From Oscillospiraceae bacterium (GTDB taxonomy: Bacteria; Bacillota; Clostridia; Oscillospirales; Ruminococcaceae), in the NCBI GenBank assembly GCA_018110855.1, contig JAGBFZ010000022.1, positions 1-8,171 of the forward strand: 8,171 bases of DNA, given 5' to 3'. Under the pieces are notes generated by a model, which did not search any database, was not told where the DNA came from, and worked only from the letters and a program-made list of their open reading frames with translations. The position numbers were made by a program, and so were the translations under genes. Shown here piece after piece: positions 1 to 5,177 of this stretch (its first letter is position 1; each line of letters starts with the position of its first letter).

Positions 1-467
1 CCGTCAAAGGCTTCATCAAGCAGGAGATAATCGGTTTTGCAGGCAAGACCCGTAATAACTATCGCCTGACGCTTCATGCCCTTTGAGAAGCGGTCCAGCT
101 TTTTGTCAAGGGGCAGCTTGACGATGTTTCTCAGCTCCTCGAAAAGCTCTTCCGAGAAATTCGGATAAAAGCCCTTGTAATAATCCCGAAGCCCTTTGAG
201 AGTAAAGCTGCCGAACTGAACTGTCTCATCGTTTATGAAAAATACCCTTTTCTTGATATCTGTGTTGTCGAAAACCTCTTCATCATCTATCCGTACAGTT
301 CCGCCGTCCTTTTGATAGATGCCCGAAAGCAGCCTTAATATGGTGGATTTGCCCGCTCCGTTTGAGCCTAAAAGCCCGAAGGAGGTTCCCTTGGGAATAG
401 TCAGGTCAACGCTGTCAAGAGCGGTGAAATCTCCGAATTTTTTTGTAACGCCTGTTAGCTTAATCAA
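1..467 (-). CDS. ABC transporter ATP-binding protein (partial, 3' end beyond window)
   Basis: Nucleotide-binding subunit of an ABC transporter, acting on the cytoplasmic face of the membrane with a permease that is presumably encoded further left. I translated the minus strand from a TTG codon (467-465), which reads MIKLTGVTKKFGDFTALDSV. Visible motifs are Walker A GSNGAGKS (residues 34-41), a divergent ABC signature FSKGMKRQ (127-134) and Walker B with the catalytic acid, YLLLDEAFD (147-155). The usual Q-loop glutamine region reads FINDE, a variant I associate with ATPases paired with YtrA-type GntR regulators (YhcG/YtrB type). About 155 codons are present; such proteins usually have 230-300, so the C-terminal part with the H-loop is missing. 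The TTG start overlaps the last codons of the GntR gene by 8 bp, with GGGGG (from the codons for GG) as a ribosome site, suggesting translational coupling. The substrate cannot be read from the sequence. Confidence 0.93.
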   Translation of the reverse strand, partial: MIKLTGVTKKFGDFTALDSVDLTIPKGTSFGLLGSNGAGKSTILRLLSGIYQKDGGTVRIDDEEVFDNTDIKKRVFFINDETVQFGSFTLKGLRDYYKGFYPNFSEELFEELRNIVKLPLDKKLDRFSKGMKRQAIVITGLACKTDYLLLDEAFD

Positions 468-834
468 GTTTGTTTCCCCCTGTCTGCGTGATTTTATTTA
501 TGATATCGGTCATTTCCTCAGCCGAAAGTCCTGCGGCATATGCTTCCCTTGCCGCAAGAGTGAACTGTTCTATGGTGTTCTGTTTTATAACAGCGCCGTT
601 CTTGTCGGAAATAAAGCTGCCCCGTCCCGCAAGGGAGTAGATTATCCCGTCCCGCTCAAGATTCTGAAATGCCTTTGAAACGGTGTTGGGATTTACTCCT
701 AAAGCCTTTGCAAGCTCTCTTACAGAGGGGAGCTTGTCTCCGGGACGCAGCTGCTTTTTCACCGTCAGCTCAATCACACGCTTATAGAGCTGCTCGTAAA
801 TGGGCGTTCTGCTTTGTAGATCAATGTCGAACAT
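460..834 (-). CDS. GntR-family transcriptional regulator, YtrA subfamily
   Basis: Cytoplasmic DNA-binding repressor of 124 residues. The N-terminal winged helix-turn-helix spans about residues 10-76: PIYEQLYKRV, then PGDKLPSVRELAKALGVNPN, then TVSKAFQNLERDGII and the wing GRGSFI. The remaining ~45 residues form a short helical tail, not a large FadR, HutC or MocR effector domain. That length and layout define the YtrA subfamily, which typically sits next to an ABC ATPase and represses its own operon. Here it lies 16 bp after the response regulator and overlaps the ATPase start, so the three genes appear to be one operon. The ribosome site is GGAAAGGAG about 8 bases before ATG. The ligand is unknown; in related systems the signals are cell-wall antibiotics or envelope stress. 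A plausible operator is the inverted repeat at 1595-1623. Confidence 0.93.
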   Translation of the reverse strand: MFDIDLQSRTPIYEQLYKRVIELTVKKQLRPGDKLPSVRELAKALGVNPNTVSKAFQNLERDGIIYSLAGRGSFISDKNGAVIKQNTIEQFTLAAREAYAAGLSAEEMTDIINKITQTGGNKLD

Positions 835-850
835 TTAGCTGCTCCTTTCC

Positions 851-1564
851 TTATGATATGGCTCTTTCCATTTTGTAACCCACTCCGAAAACTGCCTTTA
901 TGTATCGGGGATTGTGGGGGTCGGGCTCGATCTTGCCTCTGATACGCCTTATGTGGTCTACCACCGTCCGATGAACGCCGTAGGGAGTTTCCTTCCATAC
1001 GCTGCGGTAAATATCCTCAATTGAGCATACCCTGCCGCAGTTTTCCATAAGATATTCCACAATGCCGAACTGAGTTGATGTGAGCCTTATTGATCTTCCT
1101 CCCGCAAAAAATTCCCTGCTTCTTCTGTCAACGGCAAGGCTTCCGTTCACAATCGTGTCGGGAACGGGAATGGGTCGGGGAGCGGAATTGAGATATCTTC
1201 TGAGCATTGCCGCCGTTCTTGCGGTAAATTCATTTCTGCCGAGAGAATCTGCCGATAAGCAGATGTCCGCACCCTTGTGGAGAGCCATTGTGCTGTATAT
1301 CTCGCCGCAGGAGCGTGAAACTGTCATGATCGGGATATCCGAGCAGGCTCTTATACTCTCTATCAGCTCAAATGCGGGAGCTGTAACTCCGCTGTCGCAT
1401 ATGACTGCCATGGAGATATCCTCATGATGGTCGGGAAATATTTTTCCTTCGCAGGTCTTTATTTTTTCACTGCTCAGATATGCCGAAAGCTTTGCCCCGA
1501 GACCGCTCTCACTGCCCGTATATATCCATACGACAGGACGGAGAGGGGGAATGTTATCCATCAT
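851..1564 (-). CDS. OmpR/PhoB-type response regulator with degenerate receiver domain
   Basis: Predicted DNA-binding transcription factor of 237 residues. The C-terminal half (about 136-234) is a typical OmpR/PhoB winged helix: a REFFAGGRSIRLTSTQFGIV strand-turn region, recognition helix around VHRTVVDHIRRIRGKI (197-212) and the closing hairpin RYIKAVFGVGYKM (220-232). The N-terminal half fits a receiver fold but is eroded. Asp57 (VICD) aligns with the phosphoacceptor and Ser83 with the conserved Ser/Thr. The acidic pair that binds Mg2+ is absent (VVWIYTGS, 11-18), and the conserved Lys is replaced by Ala105 (ICLSAD). It may therefore act without phosphorylation. No histidine kinase gene is in view. 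The start is ATG 1564 with AAGGAGGA six bases upstream; a second ATG follows directly. It is the first gene of the RR-GntR-ABC operon and has its own strong promoter. Confidence 0.9.
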   Translation of the reverse strand: MMDNIPPLRPVVWIYTGSESGLGAKLSAYLSSEKIKTCEGKIFPDHHEDISMAVICDSGVTAPAFELIESIRACSDIPIMTVSRSCGEIYSTMALHKGADICLSADSLGRNEFTARTAAMLRRYLNSAPRPIPVPDTIVNGSLAVDRRSREFFAGGRSIRLTSTQFGIVEYLMENCGRVCSIEDIYRSVWKETPYGVHRTVVDHIRRIRGKIEPDPHNPRYIKAVFGVGYKMERAIS

Positions 1565-1579
1565 TTCTGTTCCTCCTTG

Positions 1580-1605
1580 CTGTATTATCTGTATTAACTG
1601 TATTA
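1580..1605. repeat. Three CTGTATTA direct repeats, 9-bp period
   Basis: The octamer CTGTATTA occurs at 1580-1587, 1589-1596 and 1598-1605. The third copy is also part of the left arm of the inverted repeat; its reverse complement is at 1613-1620. The copies lie in the predicted 5' leader of the response regulator gene, just before its ribosome site (1571-1578). They may be extra half-sites for the same repressor or boxes for the OmpR-type protein. Confidence 0.8.
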
Positions 1606-1623
1606 GTTACTGTAATACAGTTA
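1595..1623. repeat. Perfect inverted repeat, putative operator over the -10 box
   Basis: Arms TAACTGTATTA (1595-1605) and TAATACAGTTA (1613-1623) are exact reverse complements, 11 bp each, around the 7-base spacer gttactg. The right end overlaps the -10 box (1620-1625) of the minus-strand promoter, and the rest covers the predicted transcription start. This is the expected position of a repressor site. By context the YtrA-type GntR protein of this operon is the best candidate binder; that assignment is inference. Confidence 0.8.
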
Positions 1624-1648
1624 TAACACATAATAATACATTTGTCAA
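1620..1648 (-). promoter_or_regulatory. Sigma-A-type promoter for the RR-GntR-ABC operon
   Basis: On the minus strand, a perfect -35 TTGACA (1648-1643) is followed after exactly 17 bp by the -10 TATAAC (1625-1620; five of six consensus bases). The predicted start is near 1613, giving a leader of about 50 bases before the ATG at 1564. The inverted repeat at 1595-1623 overlaps the -10 box and start site. Confidence 0.8.
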
Positions 1649-1653
1649 GCAAT

Positions 1654-1689
1654 TTTTGTAATATTAATGGGTAACAAGATATTACAAAA
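1654..1689. repeat. Second inverted repeat in the divergent intergenic region
   Basis: Arms TTTTGTAATAT (1654-1664) and ATATTACAAAA (1679-1689) are exact reverse complements with a 14-base spacer. It lies immediately upstream of the -35 box of the minus-strand promoter and about 65 bp upstream of the hprK -35. TAACAAG in its spacer (1672-1678) also has a complement, CTTGTTA, at 1702-1708, and a palindrome TGTTAACA sits at 1704-1711. No U-run follows, so a terminator is unlikely; a regulator site is more plausible. Confidence 0.6.
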
Positions 1690-1753
1690 TGGTAACAGCC
1701 GCTTGTTAACAGTTTATTTACTTTTGACGATCGGCGGAATATTTCAATATCCC

Positions 1754-1782
1754 TTGAAAAAAATATCAAAGGGTGTTATAAT
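1754..1782 (+). promoter_or_regulatory. Sigma-A-type promoter for hprK
   Basis: The -35 TTGAAA (1754-1759) and the perfect -10 TATAAT (1777-1782) are 17 bp apart. The predicted start is around 1789, about 33 bases before the hprK ATG at 1822. A short inverted repeat, TTTCAA (1742-1747) and TTGAAA (1754-1759), overlaps the -35 box. Confidence 0.78.
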
Positions 1783-1821
1783 ATAAATATGTATGCCGAT
1801 TTTGTGATTTGGAGGGTTATT

Positions 1822-2784
1822 ATGGCAGAAAAGAAATTCAGCGTAACACTAAAGGAGATCATTGACGAATTTCACCTTGAATCTATCCATCTTCCCATGG
1901 ACGCTTCAAAGCTCCTTGTTATCGAGACGGAGATAAACCGTCCGGGGCTTCAGCTCTCGGGATTTTACGAGTATTTCAATAACGAGCGTATTCAGATCGT
2001 TGGCAAGGCGGAGTTTGCATATCTTGCCACCATGGAGGAAAGCGTGAGAAGGGAGCATCTTGAAATGCTCTTTGCACAGCACGTTCCCTGTATCATAATC
2101 ACCAGAGAGCTGCCTTATTTCCCCGAAATGCTTGAGCTTGCCCAGCAGTATGAGATACCCCTTCTTCGCTGCAAGGACAGCACCTCGAGCTTCATGTCTG
2201 CGCTTATCGCATATCTTAATCTTCACCTTGCGCCCCGTATCACCCGTCATGGCGTGCTTATCGAGGTTTACGGCGAGGGAATGCTTATCCTCGGCGAGAG
2301 CGGTGTTGGTAAGAGCGAGACTGCCGTTGAGCTTATCAAGCGTGGTCACAGACTTGTTGCCGATGACGCTGTTGAGATAAGAAAGGTATCGAATATCAGC
2401 CTTGTAGGCTCGTCCCCCGAGAATATCCGTCACTTCCTTGAGCTTCGCGGAATCGGCATAGTAAATGCCCGCCGCCTGTTCGGTATGGGCGCCGTTAAGG
2501 TAACGGAAAAGATCGACATGATAGTTGAGCTTGAGCCTTGGGATTCGGAAAAGGTCTACGACAGAATGGGAGTTGACAGCGAATATACCTCCATTCTGGG
2601 CGTAAAGGTTCCCTGCTCCACCATTCCCGTTAAGCCCGGACGTAACCTTGCGGTAATTCTTGAGGTAGCAGCCATGAACAACCGTCAGAAGAAGATGGGC
2701 TACAATGCCGCTCAGGAGCTTCTGGACAACTTAGGTCTTGAAATGGAGCACAAGGACACTATCAAGAAGTGGGATATCTATTGA
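1822..2784 (+). CDS. hprK: HPr kinase/phosphorylase
   Basis: Bifunctional cytoplasmic enzyme that phosphorylates Ser46 of HPr (and Crh where present) with ATP or PPi and also reverses this. It controls carbon catabolite repression and sugar uptake in Gram-positive bacteria. The 320 residues match the usual length of about 310. The catalytic half carries RHG (His143), the P-loop GESGVGKS (158-165), the acidic ADD (180-182) and the HprK signature ELRGIGIVNARRLFG (207-221). The C-terminal region has IPVKPGRNLAVILEVAA (268-284). The start is set at ATG 1822 because GGAGG (1811-1815) precedes it by six bases. An in-frame ATG at 1789 would add 11 residues but coincides with the predicted transcription start. 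It heads the plus-strand group hprK–small membrane protein–PHP–murB. HPr itself is not in the window. Confidence 0.97.
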   Translation: MAEKKFSVTLKEIIDEFHLESIHLPMDASKLLVIETEINRPGLQLSGFYEYFNNERIQIVGKAEFAYLATMEESVRREHLEMLFAQHVPCIIITRELPYFPEMLELAQQYEIPLLRCKDSTSSFMSALIAYLNLHLAPRITRHGVLIEVYGEGMLILGESGVGKSETAVELIKRGHRLVADDAVEIRKVSNISLVGSSPENIRHFLELRGIGIVNARRLFGMGAVKVTEKIDMIVELEPWDSEKVYDRMGVDSEYTSILGVKVPCSTIPVKPGRNLAVILEVAAMNNRQKKMGYNAAQELLDNLGLEMEHKDTIKKWDIY

Positions 2785-2808
2785 TAATGCCGTAATTTGG
2801 GGGTCAAT

Positions 2809-2961
2809 ATGAACGACAGGGACGAACAGAATAAAAGGGATATTCAAGCCATATTGCTGTGGCTTGGATTAACGCTGCTGAAGCTTTTGCCCGTATTGGC
2901 GATCATTGCCGTTACCGTTTGGCTGATATTGTCGGGGCATGGGATAGATATTTTCGGGTAG
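2809..2961 (+). CDS. Small single-span membrane protein, 50 aa, unknown function
   Basis: I read an open frame from ATG 2809 to TAG 2961: a charged N-terminus (MNDRDEQNKRDIQ, 1-13), a long hydrophobic stretch (about 15-42, with Lys25 and Pro28 in the middle) and a short tail GIDIFG. It has the composition of a one-pass membrane protein with the N-terminus probably inside. It starts 24 bases after the hprK stop, behind a G-rich TTTGGGGGTC ribosome-site candidate with a 5-base gap. It ends 34 bases before the PHP gene, so it fits exactly into the gap between two same-strand genes. I do not recognise a family. It could be chance, but the hydrophobic block, the spacing and the same-strand position favour a real gene co-transcribed with hprK. 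Confidence 0.6.
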   Translation: MNDRDEQNKRDIQAILLWLGLTLLKLLPVLAIIAVTVWLILSGHGIDIFG

Positions 2962-2995
2962 CCCTCATTCTTACTATTAAAAGAGGAAAAAACAA

Positions 2996-3718
2996 ATGAA
3001 GCTTATTGCCGATATGCATACTCACACCGTTGCCTCCACCCATGCCTATTCCACCGTAAAGGAAATGGCAGAGGCGGCAAGGGACGCAGGACTTGAATTT
3101 CTCGCCATAACCGACCATACGCCGAAGTCCACCGACGGACCTCACATATGGCATTTTCATAATCTTCACAAGGCTATACCAAGGGAGCTTTTTGGGGTGA
3201 AGATAATATACGGGGCGGAGTCGAGCGTTACCGATTATGAGGGAAATTTAGATCTGCCCGACGAGGAATGCAAGGCTCTCGACTGGATAATCGGTTCGGT
3301 GCATACGGATATCCTCCCCTCGGGGACAATAGAGCAGAATACCAACACCTATCTCAGGCTTGCGGAAAACCCTCTTGTTGACGTTATCGGACACTGCGCC
3401 AACACAAAATTCCCCTTTGATTACGAAAAGGGGATAAAAGCCTTCAGGGAGCATGACAAGCTGGTGGAGATAAACGAAAGCACCATTCTCTGGAAGAATA
3501 CGGAGAAGAATTATCGGGAAATAATCCCCCTGTGCAAAAAATATGAGGTCAGCCTGATAGTAAACACAGACGCTCATTTTTTCACAGCCGTGGGGCAGGC
3601 AGACTGCTCGTTTTCGCTGCTCCGTGAATTTGACTATCCCGAAAGGCTTATCGTTAATACGGACAGAGAACTGCTTCTTGACAGGATAAACAGAAAAAAC
3701 GGCATTATTTTCAGATGA
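2996..3718 (+). CDS. PHP-domain metal-dependent hydrolase (YcdX-like phosphatase)
   Basis: Predicted cytoplasmic phosphoesterase of 240 residues with a PHP (polymerase and histidinol phosphatase) TIM-barrel fold and a multinuclear metal site. All the expected ligand motifs are present in order: DMHTHT with His8 and His10, His16, ITDHT (Asp40, His41), GAES (Glu75), GSVH (His103), GHCAN (His133) and NTDAH (Asp192, His194). This spacing is that of the stand-alone YcdX-like group, not of HisK histidinol phosphatase, and no his genes are nearby. The natural substrate is unknown. The start ATG follows AAGAGG by about 9 bases. A PHP gene between hprK and murB is a recurring arrangement in Clostridia, so it may serve envelope or carbon control, but that is only context. 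No catalytic residue appears to be missing. Confidence 0.9.
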   Translation: MKLIADMHTHTVASTHAYSTVKEMAEAARDAGLEFLAITDHTPKSTDGPHIWHFHNLHKAIPRELFGVKIIYGAESSVTDYEGNLDLPDEECKALDWIIGSVHTDILPSGTIEQNTNTYLRLAENPLVDVIGHCANTKFPFDYEKGIKAFREHDKLVEINESTILWKNTEKNYREIIPLCKKYEVSLIVNTDAHFFTAVGQADCSFSLLREFDYPERLIVNTDRELLLDRINRKNGIIFR

Positions 3719-3749
3719 TCTGCGGCATAATGTATTATGGGTGATGAAT

Positions 3750-4667
3750 ATGACGACCGAACAGATAAATAAAATAAAAGAGCTTGCCCTTTCTTTTGGC
3801 TTTGAATGTTCCGAAAATGTACCTCTCAGCAGATATACCACCTTTGGTATCGGGGGAGCGTGTCCTCTTATGATAGAAGCGGGCAGCGAACAGGGAACGG
3901 CAGAGCTTGTCAGGGAAATGACATCAGAAAAGCTGCCCTTTTACATTATCGGAAAAGGCTCAAATCTTCTTGTGGAGGACGGGGATATCTCAATGATATT
4001 TCTCCATATGGGCAAGGCAATGAGCGATATTTCCGAAGAAAACGGCGTGATAACCTGTCAGGCGGGAGCAGCTCTTTCTGCTGTGAGCGCATTTGCAAGG
4101 GATAAGGGGCTTACGGGGCTTGAGTTTGCCTACGGTATCCCGGGAAATATCGGCGGTGCGGTATTTATGAACGCAGGGGCATACGGCGGCGAGATGAAGG
4201 ACGTTATCGTCAGCGTCACCGCCTGCGATCTTATGGGAAATATCCGTGAATTTCCGGCAGGTGAGCTTGATTTCGGCTATCGTCACAGCAGATTTTCGGC
4301 AGGGGGATACGTTATCCTCTCCGCAAGGCTGAGGCTCACAGCAGGAGATAAAGAAAAAATATCCGAAAGAATGGCGGAGCTTACCCGAATGAGAAAGGAA
4401 AAGCAGCCCCTTGAATACCGCAGCGCAGGCAGCACCTTCAAGCGTCCTCAGGGCGCATTTGCGGCTCAGCTTATTGAGGAGTGCGGCTTGAAGGGCTATT
4501 CCTGCGGTGATGCACAGGTGAGCGAAAAGCACAGCGGCTTTGTGATAAACAAAGGAACTGCTTCCTTTGAGGACGTTATGAATGTGATAGAACACGTTAA
4601 GAAAACCGTTTCCCTGCAAAAGGGAATAAGCTTGGAGTGCGAGCCTGAGATAATCAGGCGGGGTTAA
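3750..4667 (+). CDS. murB: UDP-N-acetylenolpyruvoylglucosamine reductase
   Basis: Cytoplasmic FAD enzyme that reduces UDP-GlcNAc-enolpyruvate with NADPH to UDP-MurNAc, the second committed step of peptidoglycan synthesis. In the FAD domain: YTTFGIGG (29-36), GKGSNLLV (68-75) and EFAYGIPGNIGGAVFMNAGA (125-144). In the C-terminal substrate domain: RSAGSTFKRP (224-233), with Ser228 as the likely proton donor, and LECEPEII, with Glu300 as the likely catalytic acid. It resembles the shorter type II MurB of Gram-positives; 305 residues is normal. I chose ATG 3750 because GGTGAT (3740-3745), a perfect partner of the 16S tail, precedes it by four bases. GTG 3741 and ATG 3744, both in frame, overlap this site. 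Its TAA stop shares bases with the stop of the convergent sodC gene. Confidence 0.96.
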   Translation: MTTEQINKIKELALSFGFECSENVPLSRYTTFGIGGACPLMIEAGSEQGTAELVREMTSEKLPFYIIGKGSNLLVEDGDISMIFLHMGKAMSDISEENGVITCQAGAALSAVSAFARDKGLTGLEFAYGIPGNIGGAVFMNAGAYGGEMKDVIVSVTACDLMGNIREFPAGELDFGYRHSRFSAGGYVILSARLRLTAGDKEKISERMAELTRMRKEKQPLEYRSAGSTFKRPQGAFAAQLIEECGLKGYSCGDAQVSEKHSGFVINKGTASFEDVMNVIEHVKKTVSLQKGISLECEPEIIRRG

Positions 4668-5128
4668 TCTTCCTTCATTTTTTCAATAACTCCGCAGGCG
4701 ATCTTCTCTCCCGAATTGCCCGAGGGCTGGGAATGAAGATCGTCTGCTTTTGCGTGGATTATAATGGTTTTGCCGATTATCTCTTCGGGTGTGAATCTGC
4801 CTGTTAGAAATGCAGCATGAGCGGAGCCGTCATCGGCATAAAGAGGGGGCAGATCTCCCGAATGGCAGGGGTGAGGGCAGCCCTCGGGGTCATAATGAGA
4901 CTTTGCGTTTGCAAAGGGATCATCGGCATTGCCTGTGCAGCTGCCGCCCTCGTGGATATGCAGAGCGAATATCTCACATTCGCATTTTTTTTCTCGGGGC
5001 AGACCGTAGACCGAGATCGTCATCATTGTCTTTCCGAAATAGGGGACAAAGGCGGCGTATCCGTGTATCTCGGGATATTTCCCGCTGCCGCGGATAATAG
5101 CTTTTGCATAAGTATCTATAAAAAACAC
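4664..5128 (-). CDS. sodC: Cu/Zn superoxide dismutase family protein, no export signal
   Basis: Cu/Zn SOD fold of about 154 residues; the enzyme would convert superoxide to O2 and H2O2. All canonical ligands can be placed: copper His57 and His59 (ALHIHEGG), bridging His78 (KSHYD), zinc His86, His89 and Asp92 (CPHPCHSGD), and copper His125 (IIIHAKADD). Cys64 and Cys145 fit the conserved disulfide. There is no signal peptide or lipobox: the SOD fold begins almost at residue 8. This is unusual, since bacterial SodC is normally exported. The start is uncertain. GTG 5128 is the only conventional in-frame start after the preceding stop, yet it lies inside the ribosome-site-like GGGAGGTG and the terminator of the upstream gene. 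ATA (5119-5117) has ideal spacing but is a rare start. The family is clear; copper activity in vivo is not proven. Confidence 0.88.
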   Translation of the reverse strand: MFFIDTYAKAIIRGSGKYPEIHGYAAFVPYFGKTMMTISVYGLPREKKCECEIFALHIHEGGSCTGNADDPFANAKSHYDPEGCPHPCHSGDLPPLYADDGSAHAAFLTGRFTPEEIIGKTIIIHAKADDLHSQPSGNSGEKIACGVIEKMKED

Positions 5129-5162
5129 CTCCCATACAGCGCATTATATGCTGTATGGGAGG
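5120..5162 (-). terminator. Intrinsic terminator after the FNT gene, overlapping the sodC start
   Basis: On the minus strand, CCTCCCATACAGC (5162-5150) and GCTGTATGGGAGG (5140-5128) form a perfect 13-bp stem with a 9-base loop, followed by TGTTTTTT. It lies 15 bases after the stop of the formate/nitrite-family gene. The 3' arm contains the GGGAGG that would serve as the sodC ribosome site, and the loop contains TATAAT (5148-5143). Confidence 0.9.
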
Positions 5163-5177
5163 CTTTTGCTATTTCAG

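Noticed and set aside
1554..1769. 71-codon minus-strand frame over the divergent intergenic region
   Set aside because: Its C-terminal Thr/Asn-rich part only reflects the CTGTATTA repeats, and it spans a promoter and operator.
1565..1788. Riboswitch or T-box in the divergent region
   Set aside because: Inverted repeats are short and DNA-operator-like; the leaders of both genes are only about 35-50 bases, and no known aptamer core is seen.
1906..2433. 175-codon open frame on the minus strand inside hprK
   Set aside because: Lies wholly opposite the strongly supported hprK gene and shows no domain; it is a shadow of hprK codon usage.
3990..4619. 209-codon open frame on the minus strand inside murB
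   Set aside because: Antisense to conserved MurB motifs, with a Cys/His-rich composition typical of reverse-frame shadows.
4643..4674. GCCTGA/TCAGGC hairpin as a murB terminator
   Set aside because: The stem is only 6 bp, lies in the murB coding end, and is not followed directly by a T-run (the T-run begins about 18 bases later).
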